64,000 nt of DNA from contig CAJNAR010000176.1 of the NCBI GenBank assembly GCA_905220665.1, forward strand, positions 372,001-436,000. The letters are read 5' to 3'. Below the pieces are notes generated by a model, which did no database searches, had not been told where the DNA came from, and saw only the letters and a program-made list of their open reading frames with translations. How positions within the stretch are numbered: position 1 is the stretch's first letter; each line of letters opens with the position of its first letter. The DNA is from Albugo candida (Eukaryota; Oomycota; Peronosporomycetes; Albuginales; Albuginaceae). A program made the position numbers and the translations under genes. Shown piece by piece: positions 11,753 through 22,216 of this stretch.

Positions 11753-12190
11753 ACAACGTTGTCCACTCCGGATCAGAGATCACGTTCTCGCGGTGAGTCG
11801 AAATCGAAACCCTAACCGCTTATCGCATAGAATAGTAAAACGTTGCAATGTCTCATAATAAATGTATCTCTCCTACTTAAATTGCTCTTACAATGACTCT
11901 GACATGTTCTGCTGACTTCGTTTTCTCACTATCGGCAGCGTATTTTGCGTATTCCACAAGCAGGTAATCTTTCCCATTACTGGAAGCATCCTAGGACAAC
12001 GTTGTCCACCTCGGATCAGATATCAGGTTTTCGACGTACCCCTTAACGCTTATCGTATGGAATAGGAAAACGTTGCAATGTTTCATGTCTAATAAATGTA
12101 TCTCCTACTAATATTGCTGCTACAAGGACTCTGATATGCTCTTTTCTGCTAATTCCGTTTTCCGGTACCTCGTGATGGTATTAACGTACC
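11753..12190. repeat. tandem duplication in the upstream region of the secreted gene
   Basis: A block beginning ACAACGTTGTCCAC at 11753 is repeated in direct orientation from 11996, period about 243 bases. The units share TCCGGATCAGA-like, CGCTTATCG, AAAACGTTGCAATG and AATAAATGTATCTC motifs, with small indels. The corresponding region upstream of the 54-kb paralogue (about 53.95-54.2 kb, inverted) has only one copy. The repeat starts about 135 bases upstream of the ATG, where promoter elements would lie. Confidence 0.68.
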
Positions 12191-12830
12191 GGATATGAGT
12201 TGAATCAAAAGAGGGGAGCGACTCTCGTTATTTGACAACATAAAAGTCTTGTATCTATTTTCATAAGCAGAATGTGCATGCTGTACACTCAACATTAGAT
12301 AAGAGAATAGATCTGATCTCAATCCCTCCATAAGAAGTGCTTTGTTGTGAGTATGTCGAATGATCCGTTTCTAGTTGATTACAACACTTTCTTACATTTA
12401 ACTGCTTTCAATCTTGTACTGCACACTCGAGCTCAATTACTGTCGCCTCAATAGTGCGACATATTACTACGTCACCTCTCTCGTGTTGAGGCAGATTCAT
12501 GGCGAGCCCATTCGATAAGCATAAGGATGTAAAATACCTGCAAGGCGGCTGCAAATCACCAAGTCAAGGTTCATGGTAAATCATGTTGTTAGAAGAGAGA
12601 AATACATATATTTGTGTGTCTACTTTATTATTTTACATTTGGTGTACCGATTGTACTTTAAATTTATGAGTGTCTATCCGAGTCGAGTTCAGAGTTCACA
12701 GACATGCGCCGTTTGCCATTCAGTCAACCTAGATTACTTTATTCTATACTCTGTCACCGATAAGTTTAGCAGTTTTCACGGAGCAGTTCTCTCATGCAGG
12801 GCACAGTGTGCGCATTCTTTTTATAACTGC
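12191..12830. other. intergenic, inverted duplicate of about 53.45-53.9 kb
   Basis: No gene. Runs such as TGCATGCTGTAC (near 12273) match the opposite strand near 53.83 kb, so the duplicated block is continuous here. Confidence 0.5.
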
Positions 12831-13454
12831 TCAAGCACGCAACCTGACTGATATGTTGTTACATAAACTCAGATCTGATCTGCTGTGACACAAACTTAGG
12901 TTCAATGCTATCACGCCTGCATCCAAGAAGATACGTTCGACTCTGAAACAGGCGAAACGTTCGCCGATCTCGTTGGTGGAGAAGTAAATATTGGGGGCAA
13001 ATATACTTCTTTTTGAGGTATCGGTGCCTGTTTGCTCACCTCCGGCCGCGAAATAGGTGCATTTTCTGTTTGGTGACTCCACGCTTTCACGTTGATATCC
13101 AGCGCGATTACCGTAATACAATAAAGCTGTGATCTGTATCGTAGCAATTACGAGACAGGCGACTCCTTCAACGACCAAAAGTGTAAGATGAAGATTTTTT
13201 CCAATGACCAAAGTCATCCCTCCCGCGATCAAGTATAATTGATAGATGAGAAAGAGCTCCCATTGCAGTTCTGCGAGTGCTAATGTGCCACCAAATAGAA
13301 ATTCTTGTACGCACAGACATACGAAATTGGTCTTCTTATTAACTGAATCGGAGGAATGCTGGAGGCGTTTGAATTCGAAGCCAGAAAGAATACATAAACA
13401 GAGTGATGTCGCGGCACTTGATTGCAATGAATGATTGTATATTTTTGGAAGCAT
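12831..13454 (-). pseudogene. COPI-associated (TVP15-like) membrane protein, decayed copy
   Basis: Inverted copy of the intact gene at 52862-53443. It keeps an open frame of 207 codons and most of the hydrophobic segments (LCLCILSGFEFKRLQHS, LYLIAGGMTLVIGKNLH). It lost 33 bases in frame, removing the FGFLRFRLGRA stretch that is the best family signature. A frameshift after ESVESPN moves the C-terminus into an unrelated frame, so the proline-rich tail of the intact copy is lost. Its N-terminus is also altered. An expressed variant protein is possible, but the neighbouring kelch and Myb copies are clearly dead. Confidence 0.7.
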
Positions 13455-13737
13455 TGACGGAATTGATACGGATCGTTGTGTACGACTACAAGAGTGTGTG
13501 TCGTGTGGCGAGATGAGCTTCTAAGCGATTTCGTAGGAAAACGTATACCATAGTAAGCTTATAGCTCCAGGCTGTTAAACATGCGCGACTGCATCGAATG
13601 ATATTTGAGAGAAAGCATGTCTGATATATATAGAGTGAGAGCCATACACGTATTCGCTTTGTTACGATAAAATTAATTATTGCAGGATGTGGACTCTGCA
13701 TTTTAACGGGTTCTTAATTGGTTAAGCTCGGTGCCAA

Positions 13738-15520
13738 GTGCCAATTTTTTCATCTCTGAAACGACTGACCGATGAAGTAAACTCAACGCTGCATACACTC
13801 TCCTCAGCGCCCCTTCAACCTCAGCCTCAACTGAACATTCATTCTCCTGCCCTTTTCGCTTTTCTAGATCAATCCACATTCATTCTGCATACAACAACTG
13901 ATGTCACCTTCACTCTTGATATCACCAACTTCATCTTTCTCGACAGTTGCAATGAAGCGATAACACAACCAGCAAGCGCTTCGAGCAACAGAAAGGAAAA
14001 AGCGATATCAAGACGCGAAATGGAATTACGCGAATGGAAGAATCTAGAAAGTCAAGGAGATTTATGCACATTCAGAACCGACGTACTGTTATTGCTCACG
14101 GTAAGATTCCATGAGAGGAATGATTGTTAACGCTTACTCCTGCATTCCTGGATTAGAATTTTTACCTTTTTGGAGGAACCGACTGCACTGGTCGACAGAT
14201 GAATTTCTTCTATTTTGAAATCGGACAAATTTCCCACCGAATGCTCTGAACGAATTTGTGTCACAGATACAAAACAATGGGCAAAGGTTGTGTCGCACAG
14301 AATCGATCGAATGTATTTCTTCGGCTGATATAATAAATGAAACGCGAGCTACATGAACGATTTGTTTTGGTACGATTTTGGTATAAAATGTATGCTGGAT
14401 ACCTAAGAGTGATTGTCATCCTTCTAGTCCAGACGAAAAATTAGAATGAGTAAGTGTCCCGAGGAGTGTTTGTCCACAAAGACGTACAGATGATAGTATG
14501 GTCGTCTATGAATGCAACTTGTATATGTTTCCTGAATGCGTCAAAACGACTCGTCCGGGTGATCTTTGGCGGTGCCACTTGGCATGGAAGCGCTGAGAAA
14601 AAGTAACAGTGCGTGGAGACATTCTGCTGCCTTCTTTTCGTCACACAGCTATCGTGCATGAAAGCAGCCAGCCCCTGGTTGTATTTGGAGGATGGGATGG
14701 TCACAACACTTGGGACAACTTGTACGAGTTCAATTTTAAGATACAACTTTGGAAAAAGCTGGAAGCGATCGGATGGATCCCACCACATCGATATCGACAT
14801 TCTGTGGTGGTTTTCGACGACAATATGTTCATCTTTGGTGGTGTAGACAAGTCTCAAGTCCACGCCAATGATCTACAGCGGTACAATCTACGTAACAAAG
14901 CTTATATACTGACAAGGTCGATGCGTGACGGATCTGGGCTTATGCTGATACAATCACCAGTTCATGGTCGGAAGTATGTACCACTGGGAACCTTCCATGT
15001 AGCAGAACCTTTGATCGTGCCGTTGTTGTTGAGAGTCAAATGTACCTGCTTGGTGGTTACGATGGAACCTACTGGTTGCGCGATATATATTCCATTGAAC
15101 TTGGTTTCTCTTCCACCTTGTATCGATTGTCAATTTCTCACGATATGCATGCAGGAGTACTTTGTCCAATGTCTCTGGTTGAATTATATGCAGCTTCATA
15201 CGCAAACACTACAAAAGAATGAAACCATCGGCTCCATTCATCGCCTTACCAGCGGGTACAGCTTCACGGCAAACTCATCGTATCATTGCTCCACATGTGT
15301 CTTCATGCAGATTTGCTGAACCACGTCGTAATGAATAGAAACCAAACAGGCTTTCTTTGAGGCAATGCAATCAATGTCTTAGAGGAAGGTATGATTTGTA
15401 TCGATACCCTCGCGGGAAGAGACCGTACCACCACAACAAACTCTGGAAGCTGCTTCCGAATGTTTATGTGGACACTCCAATATCTTTCACCAAGCTATGG
15501 ATGTCGGTATTGTCGACTAC
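13738..15520 (+). pseudogene. kelch-repeat protein, decayed inverted copy
   Basis: Aligns in inverted orientation with the intact seven-exon gene at 50110-52018. Recognisable kelch pieces in different frames include FGGWDGHN (near 14690), FGGVDKSQVHAND (near 14840) and LLGGYDGTYWLRD (near 15050). Intron positions are still visible, so the copy arose through DNA, not an mRNA. Frameshifts and altered splice sites break it: after NEAITQ and an SRTG-like segment it drifts, and exon 2-3 sequence is damaged. Similarity stops near 15520, within the last part of exon 6, so the 3' end is missing. Confidence 0.78.
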
Positions 15521-16190
15521 GTGCCGCTCCTCCCTGAGATCGGTGACAGGTCTCATGTGGATGGCTGAGGTCGTATCGGGTTATGTGTTACGGCATCGAG
15601 CCTGTTGGTGTTTCTCACATAACTTTAGATTCCCTTATAAGGAGATAAATTCGCGAATATAATGTTTCAAATTATTTTGTGTAAGAAGACCAATTTATGC
15701 GCCTTGCCGCACACAATCTGACAAACCGCAGACCTACTAATGTGAGTGACATATACTACAGCGAGAATCATCCTTACTGGCTGAAGGAGTTCCAATCTGG
15801 ATACTGGACACATTTGGAGGTGTTTAGGCGTTGTGATCATTCCTTTAGGTTACACTTAGTAGCTTTTGGAACTCCGAACGCGTTCTCTTTCTTTTCAAAA
15901 AGCTATGGTCATTTCTGATAAAAGCTACCATCATTGCTGACGATCACTTACTACCAGAGCGTATACGGATCAGCGAAAGCGTAAGGCTTTGGCTGATGTA
16001 CAAATTGCTTTACCATTTCCCATTTAAAGCTCTACACGGAGCCTTTTTACGACGGTACATTCTGATAAGATGTACAACTGTATATCAAGGAGGCACTTGT
16101 GGTGAGACATTGAAACGTAAAAGCATTTCGAATTGCCCGACATCAAGCGAACTTATCAACCGAATCAAATGTGATGAAAAAGCGAATTAT
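15521..16190. other. junction between two duplicated blocks, no gene recognised
   Basis: Similarity to the kelch locus ends at the left and similarity to the chromodomain locus begins at the right, in the opposite relative orientation. The spacer has open frames (15697-15918 and 15996-16340 plus) that I cannot assign. The breakpoint of the rearrangement must lie here. Confidence 0.5.
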
Positions 16191-16194
16191 CCAC

Positions 16195-16604
16195 CGCACC
16201 ACCTTCGACCTCCAGCTTCAACGATCATTTGTCATCAGACGAAGCGGATTCTAAGTAAACCGTGTAATCACCACGGATGGAACCAACGCAATCGTATGAA
16301 CGAATTAGTGACATTGAATGTGTATGCAACGAAGAAGTGAAATCTGGAATCAGAAGCAGAAAGTGAAAACAACTTAGATGCAGGTTGGGCTGTGGAGAAA
16401 GTTGTAGATCATCGAATGAAACATGAAAGTAAACAGTATTTGGTTAAGTGGAGCGAATACTTTCCCTTTGAGAGTACATGGGAGGATATGGACGCCGTTG
16501 AAGGGCATGCACCAGAAAATGTGCGCGATAATAAAGCAATTCTGCGGAAGCGGCAGGGACATCGGAATGCAGATATGTTCGATAACATTACGAAAGCGTT
16601 TTGA
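16195..16604 (+). pseudogene. chromodomain protein, 5'-truncated copy
   Basis: Direct-orientation copy of the 3' half of the gene at 45394-46147. From about 16392 an open frame encodes a recognisable chromodomain: WAVEKVVDHRM, then QYLVKWSEYFPFESTW. The aromatic cage positions are retained (W of WAVEKV, and W and Y/F within KWSEYF). Upstream, a CTTCGACCTCCAGCTTCAA match at 16205 shows the copy starts near codon 110 of the intact gene, but that part is frameshifted. Hand comparison over about 180 bases of the domain gave about 25 differences. No start codon or first exon. Confidence 0.75.
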
Positions 16605-16681
16605 TACTGGATAAATCATCATCTTAAGATAAAATGGAACCAAAGACCAAAGTCTCTTGCTCCAGCTCCTGCACCAATTGG

Positions 16682-18290
16682 TTAGAAATTGCAAATTGCT
16701 TCGATCTCGTCATCGATCGCTGTACTTGACAGATTTGCTACTTCAACTTCAAGGTATTGTGTTGTAGCACGATCGTTAGCGCTACAATCGGTGCTGTTAG
16801 TAGGTTGCATGAAGGCACAAAAGTCCTGGTCGGTATTCGAGAAGCCAATCGATTGACAAATCGGTGTGGTCTTTGCAGATTCCACAGAGACAGAATGTAT
16901 CGGATTGATCTTTTCACATTCTTTGGGTACTGTATCATCCATTTTTGTTGTGTCCAAGTCAGACGAAAATAAAGGCATTAATGCAACGCACGGTACCTCC
17001 CGCTGAGGAAGAGATGAATGTCCTTAATAGATGTAATAATCCAAGCGTTCGTCTGGCCTGATAAAAACGATCTTAGATTGGCTACCATGTCTTTCTTTCT
17101 CTTGTATCCATCATTAATGATGTGTGGCGGTAGTGGCGGTGTGTACTGAGATCGAGTAATTTGGTCGAAATACGTTTTGAAGCGGAGGTTTCAGTGCCAT
17201 AAGACCGATAATCTTTGACCAAGCTAAGAGTTTGAACACTTTGCGCGATCGTTGTAACCACTGTGCGCGATTCCAATTAGGTACTCATTCGGCGAAAGCA
17301 TTCAGTTTCACTCATTATAAAGCTGCATCATCTGTTGTGTTCTCCATTTAGCAGCTTTCGGTCGTGATCGGAGGTACCGGAGATATCGTCTACCGGTTCT
17401 GTGGACGATACTGATGACGCGGTTGTTTCCGACAAATTTGAGTTTGCATGCGTTGTGGATACGAATCTGAACGTTCGATACGTTTTCACCGTTTGGTGGC
17501 GTTTCTCGTTTTCGACATTTCAGACATATTTGACGATTTATGGTGGGATGAAAAATGGATCGAATGTCGCGAATGACTTTTCTACCTTTGTCGCATTCGA
17601 AACCCTGTACGAAATTTCTGAAAGCGGTTTCTTTCACCCGGAGCTTTTCCATCATGGTGCTGCTATTCCTTATTCTCTGAATCTGGTGCCTTGGAATGTA
17701 GTACCGTATCCTTCTCTAGTTCTCGCAACCACTTTTCGGGGTCCCCTAATGTGGTATAGTGAAGCATTTGATTCATCTGAGCCAGATCAGCCGGCGTGAC
17801 AATGCGCGTAACTGTAGACGATGACTGAGAGCGAGTTACCGATTTATTATCTCTTGGGCTACGTCGCATCTCGTTATACCATTTTTTCGTTTGTTTCTGT
17901 TCGCTGAGCTGCGCTGCACCTCTATTGTTAGTCGGATTGCTACAGGAGATGTCTGGGGTACTCCAATACATAAAATCAAAGCGGTCTTTTTACCTATTGT
18001 TTGGCCATATTGCGTTAAGAGAGTGTCTTATTCACATGATTTATGATTTTGATGCGCGACGCCACTTTCTCGACCTGATTCTGTTTCATACGAAATACCA
18101 AATCGTCATGCTGCCCACGATCTCTTTTTGTTACAATTCGCTTGACACGCTCGCTGATGAATCGCTACTTTATCACCCAATGATTAAACACTTTTGTTTT
18201 CCTTCCAGTTGTGAATTGGCCATTGCTGTAATTACACGAGACTATTATTGTGGTTTTATTACGTGTAGATACTCACATAATTCTTGTCTA
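16682..18290 (-). pseudogene. 3R-Myb protein, decayed direct copy
   Basis: Direct-orientation copy of the Myb gene at 46220-48495, in the same order after the chromodomain copy as at the source. Preserved pieces include the C-terminal acidic tail (TDQDFCAFMQPTNSTDCSAN) and the region around MRRSPRDNKSVTRSQS. An internal deletion of roughly 350 bases near 17200 removes most of repeats R2 and R3, and several frameshifts follow. The first exon is recognisable up to about 18290 (source about 48303) but broken. It cannot make a DNA-binding Myb. Confidence 0.8.
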
Positions 18291-18499
18291 GGGTGCATAC
18301 ATAAATACGATGCAACTTCCGTGTGTAAGGTGCACTGTTGATGATCTCCAACCAACGAGACCACGGTAGCTTAAATTCAGAAGTACCTTCTATTCGTTCC
18401 TTAGTTCGCTTAACAGTTAATCTTAGCCTTTACAAACTATCCGCATCTTCTCTGCACATTCATTATGTTCCTAACATCCAACAGTATGGTGCAACTACC

Positions 18500-19682
18500 A
18501 TAGCACCAACATTTCTTGACCGAGTTCAAAGTCTATCAGACACCTGGATTGGAACTCTTTGTCAATTTTGCTTGCCCCAAACGATAGCTTTTGAAGTGCT
18601 GAACATTTTGCAGCAAGCAGATTGTGCATATCTTTTTTTTCATGGTGCTGATACGCCTGAAAGTTTGACCTTATTACATGTTTTCCTAAAATCGGCAGGA
18701 TTTGAAGCACCCCATGTTAAAGGTCGTACGCTGTGCAAAGTTTTTTTCGTGGCTGTAATGAAAGGAAATAAGGCAGGCAAGGTATTCCAACAAAAGTGGA
18801 ATGTCTATGTACCTGTTTCGGCCCGGGATGAGAGGAAATAGAGCATGAGAGGAATAGAAGCCGAGGAATGGCGTTGTATATATGGCAGAGTCATAAGAAA
18901 ATCCAAAAAAAAAGCTCAAACACCTGTTTGGAGTAAGAAATAAACAAGTTAACTCTCCACTATCGCTTTGGCGGAGCTTGTGGTCGATCTTTACCTTCTC
19001 AAAACATTCCAAAAGAGCCTCTGCTGGTCGTCGGCCGTTCAGCGCAGAGGTCCTTACCTAGAAAAGGCTGTTTAGAACCTTCGTCAAAGTAAACATCACG
19101 AGGCAGATTGTGATCGCCATACCCTTTGCTTGGTATTGTACAGATCTTTGCCAACCAGTAAGCAACACGGGTCGTTCTGACGAAGGGTCGCAAGGATTAC
19201 GCGAGGTGTCGCCCCAGCGTTTGTCATTTTCATCACTTGCACTTATTGTTCGACTTGTATGACTCGGTTTATCGCATATGCGGCAGGGTCTTTTGCGGAT
19301 TTGTACACGCTACGCCCACCAGGCAGGACTTCAAAATTCCAGATATAGGTGCATTCACCGGCACTTATTGTTCTCTGGATGACAGCTTGCCACTTGCACT
19401 TTGTTTTTATTGTTGACGTTCGACGAAAGCTGCTCCCTTCAACTTTGTGCACTCTGCACATCTCAACCAGACCTTCCGTATTTCCGTGCCTACCTTGTTT
19501 GTTTTTGACCGAGCATGGTTTACGGCGAACCCGTAAGCAAATGTTGGACAGCGTGATGAGAAAGTGACAGTTTGAGAGCTGTAATATGTCTTTGTTAGCA
19601 GAGATGGAAATATAAATTCCCCCTGCCTCTTTGTTTTGGTGCAAAAAATGTGTGTACTGTTATTAACAGTTATTATATGCAT
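18500..19682 (-). pseudogene. MULE transposase, N-terminal half, degenerate
   Basis: Minus-strand pieces in different frames match the MULE/FAR1 plan. Near 19500 is an AYGFAVNHARSK..VWLRCAEC segment (FAR1-type zinc-binding start). Then come a GDHNLPRDVYFDEG-like linker, DSGELTCLFLTPNRCLSFF near 18930 (the usual H/D-LFF-x-P step) and an NRYIDIPLLLEYL step near 18800 (usual TNRYKMPLL). It has many stops and no catalytic part. A plus-strand frame at 18338-18841 overlaps the antisense and I regard it as a shadow. Identification rests on motif order; confidence is moderate. Confidence 0.5.
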
Positions 19683-19699
19683 TTCCTATGTATCCTATC

Positions 19700-20193
19700 C
19701 GAATACAAACTACAACATCGCGCACTATTTCAAACAGCACGGTCGTTCAATGACGTCATAGCGACGGACAGTCGTCCGTGGCTAAACTAATTCAATGTCG
19801 TGTGGACCACAAATAGACCATATTCCAACAGGAAGACGTTAAGGTGGAGAAGAGGTCGTGATCATGTAGCGCGTATGTGCTGTGTAGGGTAAGGTGTGTC
19901 CCGTTCAGGGTGTGCCCAGATTAACATGTAATCTATTTATTAACTTAATAACGCGGGTGTTTACCAAAAAATAGTGCAAGTCATCTATAACCTGTGATTA
20001 TTATTTTTTGCGGCCAAAATTGAAGAATCATCGAACCTAAATCGTCAATGAATATAATTGGCGTAAATTTAAACCCCCCAATACGATTCCAACAGCTTTT
20101 TCCCCACCCACATTTAATCTTGATACCAACCATCCTGCTCATTTGACAACAAAACATGTCCGTCTTTTCTGCTAGACCATTGATCTAAGCAGC
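19700..20193. other. flank of the DDE element, no gene
   Basis: A-rich sequence containing GGGTGTGCCCAGATTAAC near 19909, which could be near a transposon end. I found no matching inverted copy on the other side. Confidence 0.3.
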
Positions 20194-22216
20194 ATGCGTC
20201 GAACATCAAAACAGAAACGTCACATGAAAGCTACGCGGGCTGCTTATGAGACGAAAAAAGCCGGAAGTAAATCAAGTTCAACTATCGAAAATAGGAGTGA
20301 ATATAGAGGCGGATTTAGAAGTTGAATTTGAGGATTTTGAGGAAGAGCAAACGGACACCATGATTGTGAGTATTGAGTCTGGTTGTAAACGGCCTTCTAG
20401 GTACCTTGGAGATTCCGACAGAACGAAGCGGCGCAAAAGATCAGCGCAGGAAAAAGCAGCTATTGGTTCAAGAAAGCTAGAGACATACTTCAAGGCGGAA
20501 AACACACAGCGTCAGCCTATAGCCTCTGAAAGCGAGGACTCGATAGATGAAAGACCTCTTTATTCTCACAACAATCTTCAAATAGCGTTTGTGAAACTGG
20601 GAAAACAAAATGAATCACAGGAGGAAATTATGCGGCTGCGTCTTGCCTCTGTTTCAGGATACTTCAGGCCTATCCTTTGCGGCAGTGAGGTATAGTTAAT
20701 CTATTTGCACATTCTCTAGCGTATTTTTTTTTCATTTACTAACAGTCTATCGTGATATACAGAGTTGCTGCCTCGCAAATAATTGCGGCGGGGAATGGAC
20801 AAGGGCGTTGGTTTACCGAGATGCTTCGTGGCTGGAGACGTTTACATCTTGAAACCTTTTTTACCCCCTAGAGCAAGCGGGGAAAGCATGTTAAAACAAG
20901 CAGTTTATTAGAGGATGAAGCTATCATTGCAGATGTGCAGCTTTACCTTCGAAACAATAAATTCTGCATAGTACCAACGGATTTTACCAAGCATGTCAAC
21001 GAGCAAATACTTCCAAAAATTGACCCCACCGCATCTATCCACCTCAGCACTGCGACCCGCTGAATGAAGTGACTTGGCCCACGCTATTCAGAGGTGAAGA
21101 AAGGCATGTACGTTGATGGACATGAACGAGCAGATGTCGTGGCATATCGTACTCAGTTTTGGAACGAATGAGAATCTATGAGCCATTTATGCCGGGATTT
21201 GTTGGGCCGGAAATGGAATCGGAAATTTGGCCTGCGAGATATGCCATCATCCTAGTGACGCACGATGAAAGCACATTTGCCGCCCATGATGAGCTATGGA
21301 TTCCTGATAGCGAACAGCCACTGCGGAAGAAGGGGGCTGGAAGATCGATACATGTCAGCGAATTGCTGACTAATGCTGGTAAGTCTATTATTTCAGAGGT
21401 TTTTTGCTCATTACTCTGATCAGGAGTTAACATTCTCTGTCATATTCAAGGGGGTCGACTACCTTTGAGCAAAGAAAAGAGGCTTCAACACAGCAATCTT
21501 CCAGAAGAGGCCTGCATAATCACATATCCCGGCAAGAACTATGATGGTTGGTGGACAGCGGAAAACCTTCATAAGCAAGTCCGGGATGCAGCGATTCCCA
21601 TTTTCGATGCGCAGTTTCCCAATGCAAAAGCTATCTTCGCTTTCGACAATACGACTAGCCAAGCAGCATTTGCTGGATATGCTCTCGTATCTCAACGGAT
21701 GAATCTTGGACCGGGAGGAAAGGAACCGGTGATGCGGAATGGAATGTTTGGAGATGGGACATCCCAATCCATGGTATTCCCGACAGATCATCCTCTGTCC
21801 TGACAACCAAAGGGCATAAAGATCGTCTTGAAAGAACGCAACCTCTGGACGACAAACCTTCGCCTGGATTGCCGGGGTAAATGTGGTGACACAGGTAGCT
21901 GCTTCGGCCGCAGTGTTATTCAGAACCAGCCAGACTTTGAATCTCAAAAAGATTTTTAGGAAGAGACAATCACCGCGCGGGCCATCTCATCATATTTTAT
22001 CCCAAATTTCATTGCGAATTGAATTTTATTGAGAACTTTTGGGGGGAAGCAAATCGATACGCTAGGGAAAATTGCGATTATAGATGGAAAGGATTGGTCG
22101 CGACAGTTCCGAAAGCACTTGCCTCAATTTCACTCGCAACAATCCGTCACCATGCTAGAAACTGCTTTCTTTATATGGATGTGTATTGGAAAGATCTAAC
22201 CGAAAATGCCGCGTAA
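20194..22216 (+). pseudogene. DDE superfamily transposase, inactivated
   Basis: Plus-strand pieces follow a eukaryotic DDE transposase common in oomycetes and fungi. There is a basic N-terminal part (MRRTSKQKRHMK at 20194), and YVDGHERADVVAYR near 21110 before the first catalytic Asp in THDEST (near 21260). The second Asp is in FAFDNTTSQ (near 21640), preceded by GKNYDGWW, and the Glu is in [15 protein letters not shown] (near 22030). So the D-D-E residues survive. However, there are a frameshift near 20240, in-frame stops near 21061, and further breaks near 21800 and 21957. Part of the interruption at 20700-20870 and 21400-21450 could be introns. Terminal inverted repeats were not found. Confidence 0.72.

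Noticed and set aside
18338..18841. Plus-strand open frame of 167 codons
   Set aside because: It lies antisense to MULE pieces that follow the family order, and it has no recognisable domain of its own.
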